A DNA stretch of 38,274 bases from an uncultured bacterium (GTDB lineage: Bacteria; Patescibacteriota; Minisyncoccia; Phycocordibacterales; PALSA-1337). Where the stretch lies: NCBI GenBank assembly GCA_903842025.1, contig CAIMKX010000047.1:1-38274 (forward strand), written 5' to 3'. Numbering within the stretch: position 1 is the first letter of the stretch; every line of letters starts with the position of its first letter. This document shows positions 1 through 9,538 of this stretch, one piece after another. Under the pieces are notes generated by a model. That model made no database searches, was not told where the DNA came from, and was given only the letters and a program-made list of their open reading frames with translations. The position numbers and the translations under genes are program-made.

Positions 1-81
1 ATTCGTATGAGTCATATTGAGTACGCCAAAATCATGCATGAAAGCAAGCAAAAATTATTCGCCGCCATCAAGAAATGCTAA
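1..81 (+). CDS. C-terminal fragment of an unidentified protein (IRMSHIEYAKIMHESKQKLFAAIKKC*), cut by the window edge; possibly a transposase end
   Basis: Open frame from base 1 to TAA at 79-81; lies just outside a 24-bp sequence repeated at the other window end. Confidence 0.35.
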   Translation: MRMSHIEYAKIMHESKQKLFAAIKKC

Positions 82-875
82 ACTCATTTGAGGCTCATCT
101 TACGATGGGAGAATACTCTGAAATCTACCACAGACTCAAACTTCAAAAACACGAAAACGCCAAAGGTCGCAAAAATCTAATTCACAATATTGACGCTCTT
201 ACGCTCGGCCTTCTCAAACAATCTCATGGCATCGCAACCAAGAAATCACTCTTTGAAATCATTGCTCCAAATTGTTCCTACAAAACCCTGGTGGTTTCCA
301 TTAACCGTTGTCTTGAACTCTTGAAGAAAATCATCTGCTTCATCATGATTGGAAACCGTCGTGATTGTCATCTGGTCAAGCATACCGATTCAACCGACCT
401 GCCGGTCTGTTCAATCCGTAAAGCTAAACGCCACAAGACAATGAAAGAATTGGCTTCATGGTCAAAATCCAGTAAAGGTTGGTTCTATGGCTTAAAGCTT
501 CATCTTTCAGTCGATCTTCTTGGTAAGATTGTCGGTCTGTACTTCACTACCGGCAAAACCGGCGATCGGGATATTCTGAAAGTCATGAACAAGGACTTGA
601 GAGGTATATTCGTGGCTGACGCCGGATATGTCTCAGAAAAGCTTGAACGGGAATTCTTCATTGAAAATGAGAGAATGCTTCTCACCTGCACCAGAACGAA
701 TATGAAAAAGATCGCCACCCTCGATGATATTGAATTGTTGAAAACCCGCATGAGGATCGAGGACAACTTTGGTAACTTGAAACAGTTCCACAACCTGGTG
801 AGTACAGTCTGCCGATCCATCAAAGGATACCTAACCAACTACATTTCATCCGTTTGTGCTTACATGATCGCCTAA
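75..875 (+). CDS. IS982-family-like DDE transposase; the N-terminus may be truncated or fused
   Basis: HTDSTDLPVCSIRK..., GWFYGLKLHL, VADAGYVS and RIEDNFGNLK fit the IS982 DDE layout; D, D and E residues are present. Confidence 0.75.
   Translation: MLNSFEAHLTMGEYSEIYHRLKLQKHENAKGRKNLIHNIDALTLGLLKQSHGIATKKSLFEIIAPNCSYKTLVVSINRCLELLKKIICFIMIGNRRDCHLVKHTDSTDLPVCSIRKAKRHKTMKELASWSKSSKGWFYGLKLHLSVDLLGKIVGLYFTTGKTGDRDILKVMNKDLRGIFVADAGYVSEKLEREFFIENERMLLTCTRTNMKKIATLDDIELLKTRMRIEDNFGNLKQFHNLVSTVCRSIKGYLTNYISSVCAYMIA
94..117. repeat. 24-bp sequence ctcatcttacgatgggagaatact, exact inverted copy at 38251-38274
   Basis: Direct comparison of the window ends. Confidence 0.95.
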
Positions 876-921
876 TTGTTTGTCAGTTTATTAACCCGTG
901 TTTCTTTGTATCGTAAGTGAG
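94..921 (+). mobile_element. Possible IS982-like element or remnant with imperfect ends (ctcatcttacgat at 94 / atcgtaagtgag ending at 921)
   Basis: Transposase ORF plus imperfect inverted ends; boundaries uncertain. Confidence 0.35.
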
Positions 922-1152
922 AAAAACGAAAACTACAGCCAACTGTGGCTATTTGGGGTGGAAATGAAATCAGGGAGTTGGGGTGTTTCGTAATTCGGGG
1001 TAATTACTAAGAAAATCCCAAATCTCAATGTCAAAATCCTATGAATTTGGGTTTGGTCATTTCTTAGGTTAATTAGAAATTAGGTAATTAGAAATTTGTT
1101 TGTATGAATCCAAATTACCTGGATTATCCATCAAATGTAGTATGATGTAAGC

Positions 1153-1749
1153 ATGTCGCCAGAAACCGCCGAAACATCCTATTCTTCGCAAACTGACGAG
1201 CAATTGGCCGAAAAATGCCGGAAACAGGACGACCAGGCTTTTCAGGAACTCATGAACCGCTATGTCCGGCAGATCTTGAATTTTGCCAGACAATACGCCA
1301 AAGCCTCCGAAGACGCCGAAGACATCACCCAAGACACTTTCTTCAAAGTCTGGAAAAATATTAAATATTACACCAAAGGCCGGATGTTCAAGCCTTGGCT
1401 CTATGCGATAGCCAGGAACACTGCTCTCGACCAGATCAAAAAGAAAAAGGCCTTGCCATTTTCCGATCTCGACGACAAGGAAAACGATTTGTCTTTTGCC
1501 GATACCGTCGAGGATCACGAGCCTTTGCCGCCGCAAATCTTCGAGACGAACTTCCTGACAGGCAAACTCAGCGACGCTCTCGAAGTCATCCATCCCGATC
1601 ATCGGGCCATCCTTATCCTTCATTACAAAGAGGAAATGACCTTTGACGAGATCGCCTCGATCGTGAATAAACCCATGAATACGGTCAAAAGCTGGCACCG
1701 AAGGGCCCTCATCAAGCTTCGGGAAGAGTTGGCGCACCATATCGAGTAG
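1153..1749 (+). CDS. RNA polymerase sigma factor, sigma-70/ECF family
   Basis: Region 2 (FQELMNRYVRQILNFARQYAKASEDAEDITQDTFFKVWKN) and region 4 (HRAILILHYKEEMTFDEIASIVNKPMNTVKSWHRRALIKLRE). Confidence 0.92.
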   Translation: MSPETAETSYSSQTDEQLAEKCRKQDDQAFQELMNRYVRQILNFARQYAKASEDAEDITQDTFFKVWKNIKYYTKGRMFKPWLYAIARNTALDQIKKKKALPFSDLDDKENDLSFADTVEDHEPLPPQIFETNFLTGKLSDALEVIHPDHRAILILHYKEEMTFDEIASIVNKPMNTVKSWHRRALIKLREELAHHIE

Positions 1750-1767
1750 GCCTGTCGTACTAAGGCG

Positions 1768-2181
1768 ATGCCAAATGATTCCGCCAAAACAAAAGTCAAG
1801 GATGATTCCTGCCGGAGGATCGTCTGTTGCGTCATGCGGAAGGTCGAGCGAATAGAGATCAGACGTTCACGCATCAGGGCGATCGTTGGCGGCATCGTCT
1901 CCCTGTCGGTCGTTGTCGCCTTTGTTCCGGCGATCAGTTATGTTGTTTCCGTCGTTTTCCAGTCCGGTCTTATTTCTTATCTTTCTCTTATTACGACTGA
2001 CAGCTCCGCCATTTTTAGTAATTTTGGCGATTGGCTCCTTTCCGTCACCATGGTTTGGCCGGTCACCGGCAGTATCATCTTTATCGGGCTCCTCCTTATC
2101 CTGATCAACGCCCTTCGCTATATGACCGGATATTTGTCTTCAGTCTCCGTTTACCAAGAGCGCATGTCGAGATACGCCTAA
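1768..2181 (+). CDS. Small membrane protein of unknown function, next to the sigma factor
   Basis: Hydrophobic segments; same strand, 18 nt after the sigma gene. Confidence 0.7.
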   Translation: MPNDSAKTKVKDDSCRRIVCCVMRKVERIEIRRSRIRAIVGGIVSLSVVVAFVPAISYVVSVVFQSGLISYLSLITTDSSAIFSNFGDWLLSVTMVWPVTGSIIFIGLLLILINALRYMTGYLSSVSVYQERMSRYA

Positions 2182-2186
2182 ACCAC

Positions 2187-2669
2187 ATGAACCTCAAACA
2201 TTTCTTTCATAACCAAGCCACTTCCAAGATTATCCTTATTTTGGCCGTTTTACTGGTCATCTTGGTCATTTTCCAAGCCGGCCTGACGGTCGGATTCCGC
2301 AAGGCCAGTTTCGCCTGCAATTGGAATGATTCATTTCTTCAGGGCCCCAATAACCCCCGCTCCATGTTGGCGCCTTTCATCAATGACAAGGATGATTTCA
2401 ATCCGCACGGCGCCATTGGCCAGATCATCTCGACCAGTCTCCCGGTAATCATGATCAAAGGACAGGACAACCTTGAAAAAGTCATCCATATCGGGCCCAA
2501 TACTGCCATAAGAAATTTTCGTCAGACCGCTTCGACTAGCGATCTTACCGTCGGACAAAATATCATAGTCGTTGGAGAGCCCGACGACAGCGGCAACATT
2601 CAAGCCGTGCTTATCAGGATCATACCGGCTCCGCCCAACACCCGAGTCGCGCCTTTCCAAGCCCAATAA
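2187..2669 (+). CDS. Single-TM anchored small protein, DUF5666/OB-like extracytoplasmic domain
   Basis: N-terminal TM then AIGQIISTSLPVIMIKGQDNLEKVIHIGPNTAIRNF...LTVGQNIIVVGEPDDSGNIQAVLIRII; start chosen at ATG 2187 inside the longer ORF. Confidence 0.65.
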   Translation: MNLKHFFHNQATSKIILILAVLLVILVIFQAGLTVGFRKASFACNWNDSFLQGPNNPRSMLAPFINDKDDFNPHGAIGQIISTSLPVIMIKGQDNLEKVIHIGPNTAIRNFRQTASTSDLTVGQNIIVVGEPDDSGNIQAVLIRIIPAPPNTRVAPFQAQ

Positions 2670-2692
2670 TATTATCCAACTATCTACTTATC

Positions 2693-4498
2693 ATGAACTT
2701 CATAAAATCAATCACAACCAAAGTCGCCGAAAACTTCAGACACCACAAGATCCGCACGTTCTTTGTGGTGATAATCTTGGCGCTTGTCGTTTATGGGATC
2801 TATAAGACTTATTTTGTGGCCGCGGCCGTCCCGCAATACACACTAACCGCCGTCCGGACCGGCTCCATCATCCAGACCGTCACCGGCAGCGGCCAAGTCT
2901 CGGCCTCCAACCAGACCGATATTTTGAGCCAAGCCTCCGGAGCCATTACCTCCATCAAAGTTTCCGTCGGCCAATCGGTCAAGACCGGCGACCTCATTGC
3001 CACGATCGATTCCACCAACGCCGCCATCTCGCTTCAGAGCGCCAAGATCGCTTTTGCCAAACTCACCCAGCCAGCCAAGGAGACTGACCTGACCAATGCC
3101 AATAGCAGTCTGGCCAAAGCCTACGATTCCGGCTTCAATACAGCCGCCGGAGTCTTTCTCGATTTGCCGGCCATTATGACCGGAATGAAGGACCTTTTGT
3201 ACAGCCAAAACGGCTTCCTCAGCATCCAATATTCCTCATCGTTGGTGTCCTCCCTGCAGGCCTCAAGGAATTCCGTTGGACAAAGCTACGATGCCGCCCT
3301 TAGCCAATACAATCAAGTTTTGCAGGAATACGGGAAAGTCTCCCGCTCCAGCGCCACCTCGAGCCTCGATGCATTGATAGCCGATACGTATTCGACGATC
3401 AAGGCCGTCGCCCAGACAGCCACGGCCGCGCAGAACGTCATCAATCAGATCATCAACACTCAGCCGGATTATCACGCCAGCCTGTCCAGCGCCGCTCTGA
3501 CGAATATCACGACCTGGTCCAACCAAGCCAACGGCGATGTTTCCAACATTGTCGCCGCCCAAAATTCTATCCTGAGCGCCTCCAATTCCCTTTCAACATT
3601 ATTGGCCGGATCTGATGCATTGGATGTCCAATCGGCCCAATTGACCTTGGAACAGGCAGAGAGGACTTATAACAATTACTTCGTCAGAGCGCCTTACGAT
3701 GGAGTGATCGGCCGGATTCCGGTCAGCGTCTACAGTCAAGCCGGAGCCAGCACGGTGATCGCCACCATCATCGGTGAGCAGAATATCGCCAGCATTTCCT
3801 TGAACGAAGTCGATGCTGCCAAAGTCAAAGTCGGCCAAAATGTCAACATTACTTTTGACGCCATAGACAACTTGAACGCGACCGGCACGGTCTCGGTCGT
3901 CGATCAGATAGGCACAGTCTCGAGCGGAGTCGTGTCTTACGGCGTAAAAATCCTCATCAATACGGCTGATTCCAGGATCAAATCGGGGATGAGCGTCAAC
4001 ACGACGATAGTGACCCTCAAAAAAGACGACGTAGTCATCGTCCCTTCCGGCGCAATCAAAACCCAAAACGGCTCAAGTTATGTCCAAACATTCGACAATG
4101 CCCTGATCAAGTCCCTGGCGACCACGGTCGCCTCCGCTTCGACAAGAACTTTAGCCAGAAACTTCAATTCCGCAAGCTCCACCAGGGCTCTTGGCGCCGC
4201 AGCTATCAATTCCGGCTCGACAAATTCAGCCTCGACTCGGATCCCCTTGACCCAGACTATCTCCACGTCCGTTTCTCCCACAAAAGTGACCGTTACGACC
4301 GGTGTTTCGGATGACACCAACACGGAAATATTGGACGGCATCACTGCCGGTCAATACGTCGTAACCAAAACAACAGCCGGGAGCGCGGCCCAAACCACAA
4401 CAGCGCCGAGCATCCTTTCAAGTTTGGGTGCTAGGACGGGAGGAACTGCCGCGACAAGAACGACCGGCGCGGCTGGAGGCGTAAGACCGGGAAATTAG
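2693..4498 (+). CDS. HlyD/MacA-like efflux adaptor protein
   Basis: N-terminal TM; biotinyl-lipoyl halves (GSGQVSASNQTDILSQASGAITSIKVSVGQSVKTGDLIATID ... VRAPYDGVIGRIPV) and a coiled-coil insert. Confidence 0.88.
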   Translation: MNFIKSITTKVAENFRHHKIRTFFVVIILALVVYGIYKTYFVAAAVPQYTLTAVRTGSIIQTVTGSGQVSASNQTDILSQASGAITSIKVSVGQSVKTGDLIATIDSTNAAISLQSAKIAFAKLTQPAKETDLTNANSSLAKAYDSGFNTAAGVFLDLPAIMTGMKDLLYSQNGFLSIQYSSSLVSSLQASRNSVGQSYDAALSQYNQVLQEYGKVSRSSATSSLDALIADTYSTIKAVAQTATAAQNVINQIINTQPDYHASLSSAALTNITTWSNQANGDVSNIVAAQNSILSASNSLSTLLAGSDALDVQSAQLTLEQAERTYNNYFVRAPYDGVIGRIPVSVYSQAGASTVIATIIGEQNIASISLNEVDAAKVKVGQNVNITFDAIDNLNATGTVSVVDQIGTVSSGVVSYGVKILINTADSRIKSGMSVNTTIVTLKKDDVVIVPSGAIKTQNGSSYVQTFDNALIKSLATTVASASTRTLARNFNSASSTRALGAAAINSGSTNSASTRIPLTQTISTSVSPTKVTVTTGVSDDTNTEILDGITAGQYVVTKTTAGSAAQTTTAPSILSSLGARTGGTAATRTTGAAGGVRPGN

Positions 4499-4509
4499 GT
4501 AGTTTTGTC

Positions 4510-4613
4510 CCGGTCGCAGGAGTTGTGAGGTTAAGACGCCCCGCAAACCACAAACTCAGCAGGCAAATACGCAGTTGCGCCAAAAAGGAATAATGCCAGA
4601 CTCCTGCGACCGG
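4510..4613. repeat. Inverted-repeat element with 14-bp perfect arms CCGGTCGCAGGAGT/ACTCCTGCGACCGG
   Basis: Arms at 4510-4523 and 4600-4613, between adaptor and ATPase genes. Confidence 0.8.
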
Positions 4614-4632
4614 CAAATATCAATAAGAAATC

Positions 4633-5358
<726 letters not shown>

Positions 5359-5376
5359 ATTGAAATTTACAATTAC

Positions 5377-5570
5377 AAAAAATCCCCCACCCCTCCTTAT
5401 CAGTCGGGGCACCCCCTTTTTCAAAGGGGGAATCTCCAACGATTGCACCGTTGTAAAAAGTTCTTTTTTTGTTAAAACGTTTTTTTTGAATTATCCTGCG
5501 AGTCAGATGGAGGATCCCCCTTTGAAAAAGGGGGTGTCCTGAGGCGTAGCCGAAGGACGGGGGATTTTTA
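5377..5570 (+). repeat. Family A palindromic repeat, copy 1 (about 194 bp), between the ABC ATPase and permease genes
   Basis: aaaaaatcccccacc ... gacgggggattttt; cores at 5412-5430 and 5516-5534. Confidence 0.9.
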
Positions 5571-5587
5571 AATATTAACTTAACCCT

Positions 5588-6817
5588 ATGACCACCAAAG
5601 ACATCATCCACGAAACATTCTCAGCCCTGACGGCCAACAAAGTCAGAACTTCCTTGACCATGCTCGGCATTGTGATCGGCATAAGCTCGGTCATCATCAT
5701 GGTCTCGATCGGCCAGGGTGCCCAGAGCTCGATCCAGTCATCCATCCAATCAATCGGTTCAAACTTGATTATGGTTTCTCCTGGATCTTCCAGAAATATC
5801 GGCTACGGCGCTTCAAGCGCCAGAGGCTCGGCCAAAACTTTGACTATGGAAGACGTGAAAGCTATTTCTTCTCAGATTCAAAATATCTCCGCCATCTCTC
5901 CGGAAGTCAGCGGACGCTATCAGATCACCGCCAAGGGAACAAATTCCAACACTTCCGTAACCGGAGTCCAGCCGGATTATACGACTGTCCATAACATCAC
6001 GGTCGATGATGGCCTCTTCATCTCTAGCCAGAATGTCGACAATCGCTCCAAAGTCGCCGTCATCGGACCGACGACCGCTACTGATCTTTTTGGCGCCGAC
6101 ATTTCATCGGTTGTCGGCCAAAGCATTCGCATAAACGGCATGGAATTCAAGGTTATCGGCGTCACCAAATCCAAAGGCGGCAGCGGCATGGGCAATCAGG
6201 ATGACGCCGTCTATATTCCACTCTCTGCCGCCCAATTATTCCTGATCGGCGATTCGACCTACGTGACCGCCCTCAATATTTCCGCCACGGATTCGACTGT
6301 CATGACCCAAGTCCAAAAGGACATAACCGCCCTTCTTACGGAGCGCCACCACATCAAAGACAGCGCCAGCGCCGACTTCAATGTCATGAACCAGGCCGAC
6401 ATCGTCTCGGCCGCCTCGAGCGTCACCAGCACCTTCACTTTGCTCCTGGCCGCGGTCGCCGGCATCTCCCTGGTAGTCGGCGGCATCGGGATCATGAACA
6501 TGATGCTCACGACCGTCACCGAACGAACCCGCGAGATCGGTCTCAGGAAAGCCATCGGCGCCAAAGCCCGCGACATCAATGTCCAATTCCTGACCGAAGC
6601 CGTCGCCTTGACGGTCATCGGCGGAGCGATCGGCGTCTTCTTGGGCTGGCTGGCCTGCTATCTCGTCACTTATTTCGGGATTCTTGAAACTTCGCTTTCA
6701 CTCTATTCGATCGCTTTGGCCTTCGGCGTTTCGGCCATTATCGGTATAGTCTTCGGATATTATCCGGCCAGAAGAGCTTCGGGCTTGAATCCGATCGAGG
6801 CCTTGAGGTATGAATAG
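5588..6817 (+). CDS. ABC transporter permease, MacB/FtsX family
   Basis: ALTANKVRTSLTMLGIVIGISSVIIMVSIGQGAQ; VGGIGIMNMMLTTVTERTREIGLRKAIGAKARDI. Confidence 0.95.
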   Translation: MTTKDIIHETFSALTANKVRTSLTMLGIVIGISSVIIMVSIGQGAQSSIQSSIQSIGSNLIMVSPGSSRNIGYGASSARGSAKTLTMEDVKAISSQIQNISAISPEVSGRYQITAKGTNSNTSVTGVQPDYTTVHNITVDDGLFISSQNVDNRSKVAVIGPTTATDLFGADISSVVGQSIRINGMEFKVIGVTKSKGGSGMGNQDDAVYIPLSAAQLFLIGDSTYVTALNISATDSTVMTQVQKDITALLTERHHIKDSASADFNVMNQADIVSAASSVTSTFTLLLAAVAGISLVVGGIGIMNMMLTTVTERTREIGLRKAIGAKARDINVQFLTEAVALTVIGGAIGVFLGWLACYLVTYFGILETSLSLYSIALAFGVSAIIGIVFGYYPARRASGLNPIEALRYE

Positions 6818-6846
6818 TTGACAACCAATCGTACCTATGGTATCAT
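6818..6846 (+). promoter_or_regulatory. Consensus-like promoter TTGACA-17-TATCAT
   Basis: ttgaca accaatcgtacctatgg tatcat, directly upstream of the 6884 ORF. Confidence 0.7.
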
Positions 6847-6883
6847 CGGAAGCAGTCCAGTAATTTAACAAAAGGACATAGTT

Positions 6884-7192
6884 GTGCAAACTGTAGCTGA
6901 AAAGATAACAATAACCCTAGAACGGAATTCCGAGGGTGAACAAATGATTGTCATGATGTTCGGAGAGACGAAATACATCATGCTCACGGTCAAAAAAAGT
7001 ATCATGGCTGCAAAGATAGTCGAGGCTCTGGACACTGAGTTTCATGTAAAAGCGCTGATTGGAATGGCGTTTGATTATAAACTCAGCGTGGGACAGCGAG
7101 AACTCGTTTACTTTTCCGACCCCACTGTCGTCGGCATTTATATACCGTTCTCAGATCTTTTAGGTGAGGTCAGCAAGATGCTCGGTAAGTAA
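6884..7192 (+). CDS. Hypothetical protein
   Basis: 102-aa ORF between its own promoter and terminator. Confidence 0.65.
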   Translation: MQTVAEKITITLERNSEGEQMIVMMFGETKYIMLTVKKSIMAAKIVEALDTEFHVKALIGMAFDYKLSVGQRELVYFSDPTVVGIYIPFSDLLGEVSKMLGK

Positions 7193-7726
7193 TCCGCCAA
7201 CGGACGCCAGAAACCTGCCGTCAGTGGCGGGTTTTTTATTCTTTATCAAAGCACTATCGACACCGCGTTCATACATAATGCCGGAAAGTAATTTCTCGGA
7301 ACTTGAAAGTTTTTCACGAAGCGTAAGGCGCTCCATTTCTGCTAATCTTTTCTCAATGATTTCCTGTTTGCGCGTTTGCACCGCAAAATATGCCATGGCA
7401 AAAGCGACTGGCTCCTTATTGGGATCTCCATTCTGAGCTATAAGATAACATGCATAGCGCGTCAATGAAATGTCATCAACCTCGCGTTTTGCACCAGAAC
7501 CTAACCCGACCATTTTGTTGACATCAACAAAATGGTCATCAATCACTATGCCCGTATTCACACATGAGATTTTAGCCTTCTCTATGACTTTCAAGAAATT
7601 CCTCCACTCGTCATAGCCAAGCAATACCTGCAAATCTCGGGCAAACCAAAATTCCAGTTCATCGTCAGTCTTCTGGACATAATCATCAAAACTTTTATGG
7701 AGTTGTTGAATGATTTCCTGTTTCAT
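7160..7726 (-). CDS. DinD-like protein, probably C-terminally truncated
   Basis: FWFARDLQVLLGYDEWRNFLKVIEKAKISCVNTG ... SLTRYACYLIAQNGDPNKEPVAFAMAYFAVQTRKQE; the C-terminus reads through the opposing gene's terminator. Confidence 0.75.
   Translation of the reverse strand: MKQEIIQQLHKSFDDYVQKTDDELEFWFARDLQVLLGYDEWRNFLKVIEKAKISCVNTGIVIDDHFVDVNKMVGLGSGAKREVDDISLTRYACYLIAQNGDPNKEPVAFAMAYFAVQTRKQEIIEKRLAEMERLTLREKLSSSEKLLSGIMYERGVDSALIKNKKPATDGRFLASVGGLLTEHLADLT
7211..7237 (+). terminator. Rho-independent terminator
   Basis: aaacctgcc gtcagt ggcgggttttttt; stem followed by T-run. Confidence 0.8.
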
Positions 7727-7729
7727 TGC

Positions 7730-7741
7730 TTACAATTGTAA
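7730..7741. promoter_or_regulatory. 12-bp palindrome TTACAATTGTAA just upstream of the DinD-like start
   Basis: Perfect palindrome read from sequence. Confidence 0.5.
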
Positions 7742-7800
7742 CAATGAATAAAAGTTTGTGAAGTTCCGCAACACAAATAATTGTGTGCAAATATTATTTA

Positions 7801-7830
7801 CACCATCTTAGTGATATCACTAAGATGGTG
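7801..7830. promoter_or_regulatory. 30-bp perfect palindrome CACCATCTTAGTGATATCACTAAGATGGTG
   Basis: Every base is self-complementary with no loop; no T-run on either side. Confidence 0.7.
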
Positions 7831-7864
7831 CGACGAAAACCGCTTGCCATTCGTACAACTTTTC

Positions 7865-8623
7865 CTAAACCTTAATCTTCGAGAACAGCCACGCCCCGAT
7901 CCAGACAAAGACTATTGAAACTATTACTAGAACAGACAGGTCCGTCCAGACATTATGATTGGAGACACCGACCAAGACTGAACGAAGGCCATCGATGCCA
8001 TATGACAGAGGATTCAGATTGACGACGAATTTCAAGACAGTCGGCGCTTTGTCCAGGGGAAAGAGCGCGCCGGAAAGGAAGAAGACCGGCATCACGACGA
8101 AGTTCATGATGAGCTGGAAACCTTGCATATCCTCAAGAATTGAGGCAATGGCTGTGCCCAGAGCGGTAAAGACTAGAGCGATTAGGACCATGAATATCAA
8201 AGCTGGAATGATCATGGTAAATTCCGGACGGAAACCTATAAAAAGAGAAATGATCAACACCAAGACGCCTTGGAATGAAGCGACGGTCGCGCCACCAAGA
8301 GTTCGGCCGAGCATTATGGAAAATCTGGAAACAGGCGCCACCATTGTCTCTTTCAGGAATCCAAACTGGCGATCCCAAATAAGTTCAATTCCTGAAAATA
8401 TTGCTGTGAAGAGAATGCTCATGGCGATGATTCCAGGCGACAAAAACTGAATGTAGTTCCCTTCACCGGAAGCGGAAAAGACGGAATTCAAGCCAAAACC
8501 GAGAGCGACCAAGAATAGAATCGGCTGACCGAGAGAACCGAGCATCCGCGACTTGGAGCGGAAATAGCGCTTGAGCTGGCGCAGCCAGAGGATATATATT
8601 GTATAGAAAAAGTTTGTCTTCAT
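7865..8623 (-). CDS. ABC-2 type transporter permease
   Basis: MKTNFFYTIYILWLRQLKRYFRSKSRMLGSLGQPILFLVALGFG; six-TM ABC2_membrane pattern; start trimmed to internal ATG 8623. Confidence 0.9.
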   Translation of the reverse strand: MKTNFFYTIYILWLRQLKRYFRSKSRMLGSLGQPILFLVALGFGLNSVFSASGEGNYIQFLSPGIIAMSILFTAIFSGIELIWDRQFGFLKETMVAPVSRFSIMLGRTLGGATVASFQGVLVLIISLFIGFRPEFTMIIPALIFMVLIALVFTALGTAIASILEDMQGFQLIMNFVVMPVFFLSGALFPLDKAPTVLKFVVNLNPLSYGIDGLRSVLVGVSNHNVWTDLSVLVIVSIVFVWIGAWLFSKIKV

Positions 8624-8627
8624 GACT

Positions 8628-9461
8628 TTAATGACGTCGACCCCAAACTCGCGCCGCTTGACGCAAATGATCGACAGCTCCGGCTTCCTCCGTCCTGATC
8701 TCATGACCAGTTAATTTGATGAAAGCCTCCTCCAGGTTTTTTGCGCCAGCTTTCTGAATAATTCCTGCGACCGTGTCATTAGCAATCAACTTGCCATGAT
8801 CGACTATAGCTACCTTGTCAGCAGTCTTTTCAACTTCATCCATGTAATGAGTTGTAAGAAATACCGTCAGACCTCTTTCTTTGTTGAGTTTTTGAATGTA
8901 CGACCAGATGTGATTACGAGTTTGCGGATCCAAACCGACGGTTGGCTCATCAAGAAAGAGGATGACGGGTGTATGAAGCAAACCACGGGCGATCTCTAGC
9001 CGGCGTTTCATTCCGCCGGAAAAACGCTTGACCAAGTCATCTTTGCGGTCCCAAAGCTCGACGAATCCCAGCATCTCTTTAATTCTTGCGGCCGTCTCAT
9101 TCCTGGGAATACCATAAAGACCGGCATGAAAGAACATGTTCTCGTAAGCCGTCAGCTCGTCATCGAGTGAAGGGTCTTGAAAAACGATGCCGAATGAACG
9201 GCGGACTTCGGAAGAATTGTGCTTAGGATCAAAACCGTTCACGGCAATAGTTCCGGACGTCGGTGGCGTCAGTGTAGTCAACATCTTAATAGTTGTCGTC
9301 TTGCCGGCGCCATTGGGTCCCAAAAAGGCGAAGATCTTGCCGGCCGGTACATTGAAGGAAATACCGTTAACGGCGGTCAGTTGGCCATATATTTTCGTCA
9401 GGTTGGTGACGGAAATGCTGTGGTCGTTGGTGGTGGGCATTGGTTCTATTGATACTATCAT
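8628..9461 (-). CDS. ABC transporter ATP-binding protein, DrrA/CcmA-like
   Basis: GPNGAGKTTTIKMLTTLTPPTSG, FSGGMKRRLEIARGLLHTPVILFLDEPTVGLDPQTR; start chosen at an internal ATG. Confidence 0.92.
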   Translation of the reverse strand: MIVSIEPMPTTNDHSISVTNLTKIYGQLTAVNGISFNVPAGKIFAFLGPNGAGKTTTIKMLTTLTPPTSGTIAVNGFDPKHNSSEVRRSFGIVFQDPSLDDELTAYENMFFHAGLYGIPRNETAARIKEMLGFVELWDRKDDLVKRFSGGMKRRLEIARGLLHTPVILFLDEPTVGLDPQTRNHIWSYIQKLNKERGLTVFLTTHYMDEVEKTADKVAIVDHGKLIANDTVAGIIQKAGAKNLEEAFIKLTGHEIRTEEAGAVDHLRQAARVWGRRH

Positions 9462-9538
9462 TTTGCAAGAATTGGTGCGAGTAATTGACAAATGTGGCAC
9501 CATGTAGGAATATTGCTATTAGCACAAAAGGATAATTT

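Noticed and set aside
500-838. Many long antisense ORFs (e.g. 1069-1740 -, 2843-3229 -, 3599-4066 -, 19407-20003 +, 23378-24328 +)
   Set aside because: They overlap strongly supported genes, have low-quality composition and no recognisable motifs; they arise from codon bias.
7801-7830. Palindrome as Rho-independent terminator of the ABC exporter operon
   Set aside because: No T-run on either strand and no loop; an operator-like site is more plausible.
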